From an uncultured Collinsella sp. (GTDB lineage Bacteria; Actinomycetota; Coriobacteriia; Coriobacteriales; Coriobacteriaceae), in assembly GCA_900556515.1 (NCBI GenBank), contig USPH01000069.1:1-7040 (forward strand): a DNA stretch of 7,040 nt. Direction: 5' to 3'. The notes below the pieces were generated by a model. It saw only the letters and a list, made by a program, of their open reading frames with translations, ran no database searches and was not told the origin of the DNA. Numbering within the stretch: position 1 is the first letter of the stretch; each line of letters begins with the position of its first letter. The translations under genes and the position numbers were made by a program. Positions 1 through 5,175 of this stretch are shown here, in pieces.

Positions 1-322
1 TGCCGATGTTTACCTTCTTTATAGGCACACCGCCCTTGACGAGCGTAAGCACGTCTTCCGGTGTTTCGGCCACGATGAAGATCTTCTGGCGCGGGCTCGC
101 CTTGCCAATGACGTCGATGGTCTTCTGCAGAGAGAAGAAACGCGTAGCGACGCCGGCGGGAGCGGCCATCTTCATGAGGTTCTGGCGCATGGTGTTGGAC
201 GCCACGTCGTCGTTGGCGACGAGGATGAGGTTGGAGCCCAGGGTGGAGTTCCACTGGGTGGCAACCTGACCATGAACCAGTCGGTTATCGATGCGGGTAA
301 GAAGAATGTTGGGTTCTGCCAT
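1..322 (-). CDS. PTS mannose/sorbose/N-acetylgalactosamine-family EIIB component, 3' end cut by window
   Basis: Cytoplasmic phosphotransfer subunit that takes phosphate from EIIA and passes it to the sugar during uptake through EIIC/EIID. The first 107 residues are visible; the family is usually about 155-165 residues, so roughly the last third lies beyond the window. The N-terminus reads MAEPNILLTRIDNRLVHGQV, the family signature, with His17 as the expected phosphorylated residue. The visible part ends in VPIKKVNIG, matching the conserved region before a G-N/G-M-H type loop. The ATG at 322-320 is preceded by GGAAG 9 bases upstream, which fixes the start. It follows the YajC-like gene after 36 bases and belongs to the same operon as EIIA. 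Family and role are secure. The substrate (mannose, fructose, sorbose, GalNAc/galactosamine or a glycosaminoglycan disaccharide) cannot be read from the sequence. Confidence 0.93.
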   Translation of the reverse strand, partial: MAEPNILLTRIDNRLVHGQVATQWNSTLGSNLILVANDDVASNTMRQNLMKMAAPAGVATRFFSLQKTIDVIGKASPRQKIFIVAETPEDVLTLVKGGVPIKKVNIG

Positions 323-358
323 GTTGATCAGCTTCCTTTCGTTATTTGCTGACGACAG

Positions 359-640
359 TTACTTGATCTCCTGAATCGCGTAACGCGAAACATCTACGAC
401 GGCTCCGGATCGGACTTTGATCTGGACCTTCTCGCCTTCGATGCCTTTGACGGTTCCGTAGATACCGCCGGCGAAAAGAACCTCTTGACCCGGCTTGAGC
501 TCGGTGTGCAGCTCCTTGAAGTACTTCTGCTTCTTCTTCATGTTGATTTGCGACCAAATGGTGTAAATCACACCCATGATGGCAAGAAGACCTAAAAGAG
601 CGACCGAGGAGCTCAGGACGTTGGCTCCGAAATCGGCCAT
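359..640 (-). CDS. YajC-family membrane protein inside the PTS operon
   Basis: A 93-residue protein with the full YajC layout: one hydrophobic segment at about residues 12-31, a basic stretch MKKKQKYFKEL at 34-44, then a small beta domain with the typical L-K-P-G-Q-E-V (48-54), G-G-I-Y-G-T-V (58-64) and a final V-x-R-Y-A-I (84-89). YajC is known as an accessory subunit of the SecDF translocase complex. In streptococci a YajC paralogue also sits in mannose-family PTS clusters, so this copy is likelier to serve the transporter (membrane insertion or stability of EIIC/EIID) than general secretion; that role is inference. Its ATG shares one base with the EIIA stop (TAATG at 642-638), and GAGGA lies 9 bases upstream, indicating translational coupling. 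No secD or secF gene is adjacent. The symbol is left blank because this may be a PTS-specific paralogue. Confidence 0.88.
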   Translation of the reverse strand: MADFGANVLSSSVALLGLLAIMGVIYTIWSQINMKKKQKYFKELHTELKPGQEVLFAGGIYGTVKGIEGEKVQIKVRSGAVVDVSRYAIQEIK

Positions 641-1083
641 TAGATGCCGTCCTCGTCGCCGAAGATATCCTCTTCGTCGGAGCCGGCAACGGATGCGACC
701 GTCTGGGCGGTGATGCCCGTCTGGCCAACGGTCACGGCCTGCTCACCAAGCTCGGCGAGCGTGGCGTTGCCGCGGAGGAACAGAAGCTCAATAACCATGG
801 GAAGGTTGGTGCCGGTCAGAACCTCGACGTTGTCGACATCCTGGGCAATCATCATCGCCTGGTTGAACGGGGTGCCACCAAGCAGGTCGGTAAAGACGAG
901 CACGCCATCGCACTCCTCGCGCATAGCGGTAATAGCGGCGCGGAGATCCTCACCGTAGGAAGCAGCCTGGTCGCCCTCAAAAGGAACGACGGTAAAAGCG
1001 GGCTGGTCGCCAGCAACCATAGCGATAGCGCTTGCGAGGCCGGGTGCGAACTGTCCATGACCGGTAAGAATAAAGCCAACCAT
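640..1083 (-). CDS. PTS mannose-family EIIA component
   Basis: Cytoplasmic EIIA domain of the mannose/fructose/sorbose PTS family, accepting phosphate from phospho-HPr and giving it to EIIB. It has 147 residues, close to a free-standing EIIA. Visible hallmarks are MVGFILTGHG with the phospho-acceptor His9, D-L-L-G-G-T-P-F-N at 66-74, and G-T-N-L-P-M at 91-96. After the domain (about residue 130) comes a short acidic tail, GSDEEDIFGDEDGI, which is not part of the conserved fold. The ATG at 1083-1081 is preceded by GGAAGGG about 8 bases upstream. It is the first gene of the operon, followed by the YajC-like gene with a one-base overlap and then EIIB. Upstream lie about 550 bases of palindrome-rich control DNA with a candidate promoter at 1230-1235. 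The family call is very safe; the transported sugar is unknown. Confidence 0.95.
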   Translation of the reverse strand: MVGFILTGHGQFAPGLASAIAMVAGDQPAFTVVPFEGDQAASYGEDLRAAITAMREECDGVLVFTDLLGGTPFNQAMMIAQDVDNVEVLTGTNLPMVIELLFLRGNATLAELGEQAVTVGQTGITAQTVASVAGSDEEDIFGDEDGI

Positions 1084-1183
1084 TCAAATTTCCCTTCCGA
1101 AGGTGTGTACGATCTGAGTCCGATGATTTTCGGAAGCCAGCGGGCGCTCGCCCTTAAAGCTTCTTAGAAAGCGTACTTTGAAG

Positions 1184-1204
1184 ACCAGTGGTTTCTAAAC
1201 TGGT
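1184..1204. promoter_or_regulatory. Candidate repressor operator (dyad ACCAGT-N9-ACTGGT)
   Basis: Perfect 6-base arms ACCAGT (1184-1189) and ACTGGT (1199-1204) separated by 9 bases. It lies about 20 bases downstream of the start point predicted for the extended -10 promoter at 1230-1235, where a bound repressor would block transcription of the PTS operon. TGGT/ACCA arms are typical of operators for GntR/HutC-type sugar regulators such as NagR; that link is inference. A related element occurs at 1479-1493. Confidence 0.4.
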
Positions 1205-1229
1205 AGTAACCACGTGACGTGTTGTTGTC

Positions 1230-1238
1230 ACTATATCA
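1230..1238 (-). promoter_or_regulatory. Candidate extended -10 promoter for the PTS operon
   Basis: On the minus strand the sequence reads TGATATAGT: a TATAGT -10 element (1235-1230) preceded by TG at the extended -10 position. No good -35 hexamer is found 16-18 bases upstream, which an extended -10 promoter can tolerate. Transcription would begin near 1223, giving a leader of about 140 bases before the EIIA start codon. Confidence 0.4.
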
Positions 1239-1269
1239 CCCCAGAAGAGGTCGCTTTCGTTGATTCATA

Positions 1270-1322
1270 CGGTAAAACGTTTTTGCACCGCTCACGGTGA
1301 TAAATCGACCGTTTACCGGTCG
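1270..1322. repeat. Nested inverted repeats built on CGGT/ACCG
   Basis: Several dyads are packed together. CACCG-CTCA-CGGTG at 1286-1299 lies inside outer arms CGGTAAA (1270-1276) and TTTACCG (1312-1318). A third perfect dyad, CGACCG-TTTAC-CGGTCG, spans 1306-1322. The 15-mer at 1306-1320 recurs with one mismatch at 1524-1538. The elements lie just upstream of the candidate promoter, fitting a regulator-binding array or an RNA structure if transcription starts further upstream. Confidence 0.5.
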
Positions 1323-1338
1323 TTAACACTTCTACCTG

Positions 1339-1386
1339 CGGTTTTGAAACCGTTCCGAAATGCTTTGGCAAAAGATCGGATCTTTT
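1339..1386. repeat. Two further perfect dyads in the PTS upstream region
   Basis: CGGTTT-TG-AAACCG spans 1339-1352 and AAAAGAT-CGG-ATCTTTT spans 1370-1386. The first shares the CGGT/ACCG core of its neighbours. Neither has a following T-run that would make it a terminator. Binding-site function is inference. Confidence 0.4.
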
Positions 1387-1474
1387 CCTGTGTCTAAACA
1401 ACGCAGGGCGGCTAAAAATAGCGTGTAGAAAAATTGCAGGTCATTGTGAAGATATGTGAATTGGTCTTTTTGAC

Positions 1475-1496
1475 TTAATACCAGTTAGAACCAGTT
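1475..1496 (-). promoter_or_regulatory. AACTGGT direct repeat overlapping a possible upstream promoter
   Basis: On the minus strand two AACTGGT copies lie exactly 10 bases apart (1496-1490 and 1486-1480), so both face the same side of the helix. They run straight into TGGTATTAA, a possible extended -10 (TATTAA at 1480-1475). The stretch resembles the element at 1189-1205. It may be a second, distal, regulated promoter for the PTS operon, but the -10 is imperfect and no -35 is clear. Confidence 0.3.
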
Positions 1497-1506
1497 TTGA
1501 GATTAT

Positions 1507-1536
1507 CGGTGAACGGTAGTTTTCGACCGTTCACCG
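1507..1536. repeat. Perfect 11-bp inverted repeat, 8-base spacer
   Basis: Arms CGGTGAACGGT (1507-1517) and ACCGTTCACCG (1526-1536) are perfectly complementary. The right arm is part of a 15-mer (1524-1538) that matches 1306-1320 in 14 of 15 positions. No T-run follows on either strand, so an operator or regulatory RNA hairpin is likelier than a terminator. Confidence 0.55.
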
Positions 1537-1542
1537 GTTACT

Positions 1543-1556
1543 TGCAATCGTTTGCA
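1543..1556. promoter_or_regulatory. LacI-family-type operator
   Basis: TGCAATCGTTTGCA is symmetric in its TGCAA/TTGCA arms with CG at the centre, the usual form of LacI/GalR-family sites (TGnAAnCGnTTnCA). It sits about 460 bases upstream of EIIA and about 85 bases past the terminator of the preceding gene. A sugar-responsive regulator is plausible; no regulator gene is in the window. Confidence 0.4.
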
Positions 1557-1557
1557 G

Positions 1558-1639
1558 TTGTTTTCCCAGATGAATTAGGGGAACCCGATGGAGCGCTTGT
1601 GCGGGCGCGAGGCCTACCCCAGTGGTTTCGGTAACAAAA
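1558..1639. other. Gene-free stretch between LacI-type site and terminator
   Basis: Together with the elements listed above, this completes the roughly 550-base gap between the SurA-like gene's terminator and the EIIA gene. It holds a GC-rich segment with GGGG (1578-1581) and CCCC (1617-1620) that could pair at a distance, but I see no convincing RNA family, ribosome site or coding sequence. Confidence 0.3.
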
Positions 1640-1674
1640 AAGCCCGCTAGAACGTTGTCCGTTCTAGCGGGCTT
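1640..1674 (-). terminator. Intrinsic terminator of the SurA-like gene
   Basis: A perfect 14-bp stem (arms 1640-1653 and 1661-1674, core GCCCGCTAGAAC) with a 7-base loop is followed on the minus strand by TTTTTTGTT. It begins 40 bases after the stop codon at 1715 and should separate this gene from the PTS operon. In the plus direction there is no T-run. Confidence 0.93.
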
Positions 1675-1714
1675 AATCAGGTGATCGGTTAACGCGCAGT
1701 AGTGCAGGCAAACC

Positions 1715-2809
1715 TTACGCAAACAGACCGTAGATGCTGATATTGGCCTTGGCGTAGAGGCCGTTAGCATACTCGGTCCACTTGGAGCTGGCGCTCGAGG
1801 CCTGCGAAGAATACTGCTGGTAGGCGGTGTAATAGGCGGTCATGGCCTGCTTATAGGTCGCACTATCGGCCGTAAAGGCATCGTCGGCAAAGGCCTTGGC
1901 ATAGGTGCTGTCGGCGTCCTTCCAAGTGCCCTTCTCGCTATCCCACTCGTCACCGGCAAGGTTGATGATGTAGTCGGCGTAGTCCTTGCTCGCGGTCTCC
2001 TCGTTGCCGTCAGCAGGCTCGGTCGGAGCGGTCGGCATGCTTGCGGAGCTATCGCCCACCTTCTTCTTGTAGAGCTTCTGCAGCGTCGCAGACTGGCGGA
2101 CGATCTGCTTGGCCTGATCCTTGGACACGCCGTACTGCGTGGCCATGGTCTTGTAGTCGGAGGTACCGATGGAATCCTCGGCGTACTGCTTCATTTCCTT
2201 GGAAGAGACGGTAATGCCCTCGTCCTCGGCAGCGTCCAGCAGAATCTGGTTGCGCACGTAGGACAGGATAACGTCGGCAGACGGAGCGGTGTAGTTGCCG
2301 TCGTCGTTCTTGACGGTGTCGAGGCTATACTGGCTCTCGATGGCCTCACGCGCGGTGATGTCGCTCTTCTTGCCGTTGTAGCTATAGCTTGCCACGGTCG
2401 AATCGAGCTGGTCCTCGGTCAGGGTCGCCGAGCCGACGCCCTTGCCGCCAAAACCGCCATTGCCGATAAAGAAGCCGACCACGGCAGCGATCACGATTGC
2501 AACCACAAAGGCGGCGATCATCGTCTTCTTGTGCTTGGATACGCGATCGTCTTCATCGGAACCCAGGATATCGTCGTCCTCATCCTGCTCCTCGGGCATC
2601 AGATTCTCGTCAGCAGCGTCCGCGGCGATCTTTGCCTCCAGGCGAGCGTCCTCCTCCTCGGCGGTCGTGCCGGCGGCAATATGCTCGGCAGACGTGCCGG
2701 CGACCAGGTCGATCTTCTCGTCCTCATCACCGTCGGGGCCTTCGCCGCGCTCGATGATCTGGATGCCGTCGATCTCGTCCTTCTCGTCCTTCTTTTGAAT
2801 CAGACCCAT
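1715..2809 (-). CDS. Membrane-anchored SurA/PrsA-like chaperone-type protein with acidic cytoplasmic head
   Basis: A 364-residue protein in three parts. Residues 1-88 are hydrophilic and strongly acidic (33 Asp/Glu against 7 Lys/Arg). A basic patch (R89, K92, K94, K95) precedes one membrane segment at about 97-116, followed by a glycine-rich linker. Residues about 127-250 are helical and resemble the N-terminal domain of SurA/PrsA/trigger-factor-type foldases: LTEDQLD, then VILSYVRNQILLDAAEDEGITVSSKEM, then a YGVSKDQAKQIVRQSATLQKLYK helix pair. The rest is low in complexity, with Tyr, Ser and Ala in the last 50 residues. No peptidyl-prolyl isomerase domain and no lipobox are visible. Charge distribution suggests the acidic head is inside and the C-terminus outside. 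AAGGAG 8 bases before the ATG fixes the start. A role in folding or holding exported proteins is inference; a structural role is possible. Confidence 0.72.
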   Translation of the reverse strand: MGLIQKKDEKDEIDGIQIIERGEGPDGDEDEKIDLVAGTSAEHIAAGTTAEEEDARLEAKIAADAADENLMPEEQDEDDDILGSDEDDRVSKHKKTMIAAFVVAIVIAAVVGFFIGNGGFGGKGVGSATLTEDQLDSTVASYSYNGKKSDITAREAIESQYSLDTVKNDDGNYTAPSADVILSYVRNQILLDAAEDEGITVSSKEMKQYAEDSIGTSDYKTMATQYGVSKDQAKQIVRQSATLQKLYKKKVGDSSASMPTAPTEPADGNEETASKDYADYIINLAGDEWDSEKGTWKDADSTYAKAFADDAFTADSATYKQAMTAYYTAYQQYSSQASSASSKWTEYANGLYAKANISIYGLFA

Positions 2810-2847
2810 ATCGGTTACTCCTTGTTAGGAAACATAGTCCTCAATAG

Positions 2848-2876
2848 AATACGCCCGACAGAGTGCCGGGCGTATT
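2848..2876 (-). terminator. Hairpin between icd and the SurA-like gene; weak terminator or leader hairpin
   Basis: Arms AATACGCCCG (2848-2857) and CGGGCGTATT (2867-2876) form a perfect 10-bp stem with a 9-base loop. On the minus strand it is followed by CTATTGAGG and not a T-run, so termination after icd may be partial. It also lies about 40 bases before the next start codon and could act as a leader structure. Confidence 0.4.
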
Positions 2877-2885
2877 GATTCTTAG

Positions 2886-2923
2886 GTTATACGCAAACAC
2901 TTAAGTACTATTTAGGCGTTTGC
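2886..2923 (-). promoter_or_regulatory. Possible promoter region of the SurA-like gene
   Basis: A TATAAC -10-like element (2891-2886, minus strand) lies just downstream of an inverted repeat GCAAAC (2893-2898) / GTTTGC (2918-2923) in an AT-rich patch unlike its surroundings. No clear -35 is present. If used, transcripts would include the 2848-2876 hairpin in their leader. Confidence 0.28.
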
Positions 2924-2935
2924 AGCGTGCATACC

Positions 2936-4021
2936 TTAGGCCAGGTGCGCGATAACGGCATCGGCAAAGGCCTGCGTGCCCACGGCGCCCTCGACGGAGC
3001 CGGTCTGGGCACGACGCACGTCACCGGTAACCTGCTCGCCCTCGTCGAGCGTGGCAGAGACGGCGGCGCGAATGCGATTGGCAGCGTCGTTCTCGCCCAG
3101 GTGATCGAGCATCATCGCAGCAGAGAGGATCTCGGCCGTGGGGTTGGCGATATCCTGGCCAGCGATATCGGGCGCGGAGCCGTGCGTTGCCTCAAAGATG
3201 GCGCAGTCAGCACCGATGTTGGAGCCGGGGGCCATGCCTAAGCCGCCTACCAGGCCGGCGCACAGGTCGCTCACGATGTCGCCGTACAGGTTGGGCAGCA
3301 CCAGGACATCGAAGTCGTTGGGGTTCTGGACCAGGCCCATGCAGGTGGCGTCGACGATCTTGTCGTTGAACTCGATTTCGGGATAGTTGGCGGCCACCTC
3401 GCGCGCAACGCGCAGGAACAGGCCGTCAGTCGCTTTCATGATGTTTGCCTTGTGTACGGCCGTCACCTTTTTGCGGCCGCAACGGCGGGCGTACTCAAAG
3501 GCGTACTCCACAATGCGGCGGCTCTTGGCGATGGAGATGGGCTTGATCGAGATGGCGGAATCGGCGGCGAAGGTCTTCTGACCCGAGCGCTCGACGAGCT
3601 GCGAGAGCTCCTCAACCTCGACAGCGCCCTCATCGAACTCGATGCCGGCGTAGAGGTCCTCGGTGTTCTCGCGCACGATAACCAGGTCGACGTCGCGGAA
3701 ACGCGAGCCGTCGCCCGGCTGCGACAGGCAAGGGCGCACGCAGGCGTACAGGTCGAAATGCTTGCGCAGGGCCACGTTGACGCTGCGGAAGCCCGTGCCG
3801 ACCGGTGTGGTGATGGGGCCCTTGATGGCAACCTTGGTCTCGGCGACCGCATCGAGCACGTGCTGGGGCAGCGGCGTGCCAAACTCGTCCATGACGCCGG
3901 CGCCGGCCTCCTGGACGTTCCAATTGATCTGGACACCGGTGGCCTCGACCACGCGGCGCATGGCCTGCGTAATCTCGGGACCGATACCGTCACCGGGAAT
4001 CAGGACTACATCGTGCGCCAT
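2936..4021 (-). CDS. icd: NAD-type isocitrate dehydrogenase (isocitrate/isopropylmalate dehydrogenase family)
   Basis: Oxidative decarboxylation of isocitrate to 2-oxoglutarate in the cytoplasm, supplying glutamate precursors. At 361 residues it is full length for the short NAD-type enzyme. IPGDGIGPE (8-16) opens the fold. [12 protein letters not shown] (71-82) followed by L-R-K is the isocitrate-specific phosphate/carboxylate loop, with Ser80 where E. coli Icd carries its regulatory serine; isopropylmalate enzymes differ here. Tyr124 (E-D-L-Y) and Lys191 (H-K-A-N-I-M-K) are the catalytic pair. Asp224, Asp248 and Asp252 are the expected metal ligands. In HGSAPDIAG (280-288) the Asp285-Ile286 pair favours NAD; NADP enzymes carry Lys-Tyr. 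GAGGAG lies 9 bases before the ATG, and the HEAT-protein stop is 6 bases upstream, so the two are cotranscribed. Homoisocitrate or tartrate dehydrogenase activity is a less likely alternative. Confidence 0.88.
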   Translation of the reverse strand: MAHDVVLIPGDGIGPEITQAMRRVVEATGVQINWNVQEAGAGVMDEFGTPLPQHVLDAVAETKVAIKGPITTPVGTGFRSVNVALRKHFDLYACVRPCLSQPGDGSRFRDVDLVIVRENTEDLYAGIEFDEGAVEVEELSQLVERSGQKTFAADSAISIKPISIAKSRRIVEYAFEYARRCGRKKVTAVHKANIMKATDGLFLRVAREVAANYPEIEFNDKIVDATCMGLVQNPNDFDVLVLPNLYGDIVSDLCAGLVGGLGMAPGSNIGADCAIFEATHGSAPDIAGQDIANPTAEILSAAMMLDHLGENDAANRIRAAVSATLDEGEQVTGDVRRAQTGSVEGAVGTQAFADAVIAHLA

Positions 4022-4027
4022 AATCTG

Positions 4028-4726
4028 TTACTCCTCGTCTTCGGCGTCGTCAGATTTTTTAACGCTAGCACGCTTCTTCTTTTTGGAGAGATCCAGGCCA
4101 AAACGTTTAACAAGCATTTCGCAAATCTCGCTCGAACGGGCCTTGAGATAGCTGCCCTTGCCGTTCTCGGCATCGAACTTAAGGCGTAACGCGAGCTTCT
4201 CGGCGACCTCGGCGTCGATCTCGCCCTGGCCAAACTCGTACAGGCAACCGAGCATGTCGCGATACTCGAGGTCGCCGTGGTAGCACTGAATGGCCTCGTC
4301 CAGGATGGGCCAAGCCTCGCGCGAACGCTCGACGCTCGTGGCGCCCCACACGCACAGCAGGCGGAAGGCGGCATAGCGCAGCGTGGAGGAAATCTCGTCG
4401 AACAGCGCGGTCTCGGCGCCCTCAAAGGCATCGCCCAGCTGCTCGGGGCAGGTGGTGGCAAGCGCCGTCAGGGCATCGAGGGCCTCCCAGCGGGTCTGCG
4501 CCTCGGGGCGGTCGAGCGCCTCGATCAGCGCGGGGACGCAGGGCACGACGCGCTGCGGATCGCGCTCGGCGAGCAGGTGCAGCACGCGGGCGGCAAACTG
4601 GCGGATGCGGCGCGTGGGGCAGCCGAGCTCCTGGACCAGACGGTCGACGGCATTCTCGTTCTCCTCTGCCAGCTGAAGCTGTGCCAGCTCCTCGTCGGTG
4701 AGCTGTTCGTCTTTGTTTTCTGCCAT
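4028..4726 (-). CDS. HEAT-repeat protein of unknown function
   Basis: A 232-residue soluble protein with no signal peptide or membrane segment. After an acidic Gln-rich start (MAENKDEQLTDEELAQLQLA) come paired helices of HEAT type: about 25-56 (V-D-R-L-V-Q-E-L-G-C-P-T-R-R-I-R-Q-F-A-A), 62-92 (V-P-A-L-I-E-A-L-D-R-P-E-A-Q-T-R-W-E-A-L), and probably two degenerate pairs up to about 185. It closes with a charged tail, a Lys-rich run (KKKKR, 215-219) and then DDAEDEE. HEAT arrays serve as protein-protein scaffolds; no catalytic motif is seen, so I cannot name a partner. It lies 15 bases after the small membrane protein gene and 6 bases before icd, so it is probably translated from the same message. 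GAGG lies 5 bases before the ATG. Confidence 0.8.
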   Translation of the reverse strand: MAENKDEQLTDEELAQLQLAEENENAVDRLVQELGCPTRRIRQFAARVLHLLAERDPQRVVPCVPALIEALDRPEAQTRWEALDALTALATTCPEQLGDAFEGAETALFDEISSTLRYAAFRLLCVWGATSVERSREAWPILDEAIQCYHGDLEYRDMLGCLYEFGQGEIDAEVAEKLALRLKFDAENGKGSYLKARSSEICEMLVKRFGLDLSKKKKRASVKKSDDAEDEE

Positions 4727-4741
4727 AGTTACCTCTTTTTA

Positions 4742-5170
4742 CTATTTCTTAGCGTGCTTGCCAGCACCCTTGCTGTCATCGGTGACCGAGATGAGCTGTC
4801 GGTCGGCAGCGCCATTACGACGCGCACGGCGGCGTTCCTCGGCATCGCCCGCGTCGGCGGCGGCGCGGTGTGCCTTGTTGACGTTAAAGACCTCGTCGTG
4901 CCTGCGCCACGGACCGACGGACTCGCCAAAGCTCATCTTAAGGCCGGCGATAAAGCCGCCGAGCCAGCCGATCGGCGCAAACTGCACCAGCGGGAACAGC
5001 GAGAACACCCAGGTCAGCAGGACGACTGCCGCCGCTCCCGCAAAGTTGGCAATCCAGTAGTCGCGCTTGGTGATGACGCGCTTTTCGCACGCCCACTGGC
5101 CGCACAAAAAGCCGATGTAGATCGCGAAGAGAAAGAGCGCCAGCGCAAGCACCACGAACGTCCAGCTCAT
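4742..5170 (-). CDS. Small membrane protein of unknown function, three hydrophobic segments
   Basis: A 142-residue protein. Hydrophobic segments lie at about 3-23 (starting MSWTFVVLALALFLFAIYIG), 42-62 and 64-78 (F-A-P-I-G-W-L-G-G-F-I-A-G-L). A 60-residue charged tail follows, with EERRRARR at 111-118 and a Lys-rich C-terminus. I do not recognise the family. The ATG at 5170-5168 is preferred over an in-frame ATG 36 bases upstream (5206): GGGGAG lies 8 bases before it, the gap to the dehydrogenase stop is 5 bases, and the earlier start would add a non-hydrophobic Arg/Pro leader overlapping the previous gene. The ribosome site is formed by the last two codons of the dehydrogenase (GGG GAG), suggesting coupled translation. 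The basic tail is probably cytoplasmic. Confidence 0.78.
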   Translation of the reverse strand: MSWTFVVLALALFLFAIYIGFLCGQWACEKRVITKRDYWIANFAGAAAVVLLTWVFSLFPLVQFAPIGWLGGFIAGLKMSFGESVGPWRRHDEVFNVNKAHRAAADAGDAEERRRARRNGAADRQLISVTDDSKGAGKHAKK

Positions 5171-5175
5171 GGGCG

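Noticed and set aside
1339..1386. Catabolite-repression (cre/CcpA) site
   Set aside because: TGAAACCGTTCCGA deviates from the cre consensus in the right half, and CcpA is not expected in this lineage.
1558..1639. GC-rich stretch as a riboswitch or small RNA
   Set aside because: No conserved family core could be matched by eye and pairing is weak.
1531..1770. Minus-strand 79-codon frame across the terminator
   Set aside because: It overlaps the end of the SurA-like gene in another frame, reads through the intrinsic terminator and has no recognisable motif.
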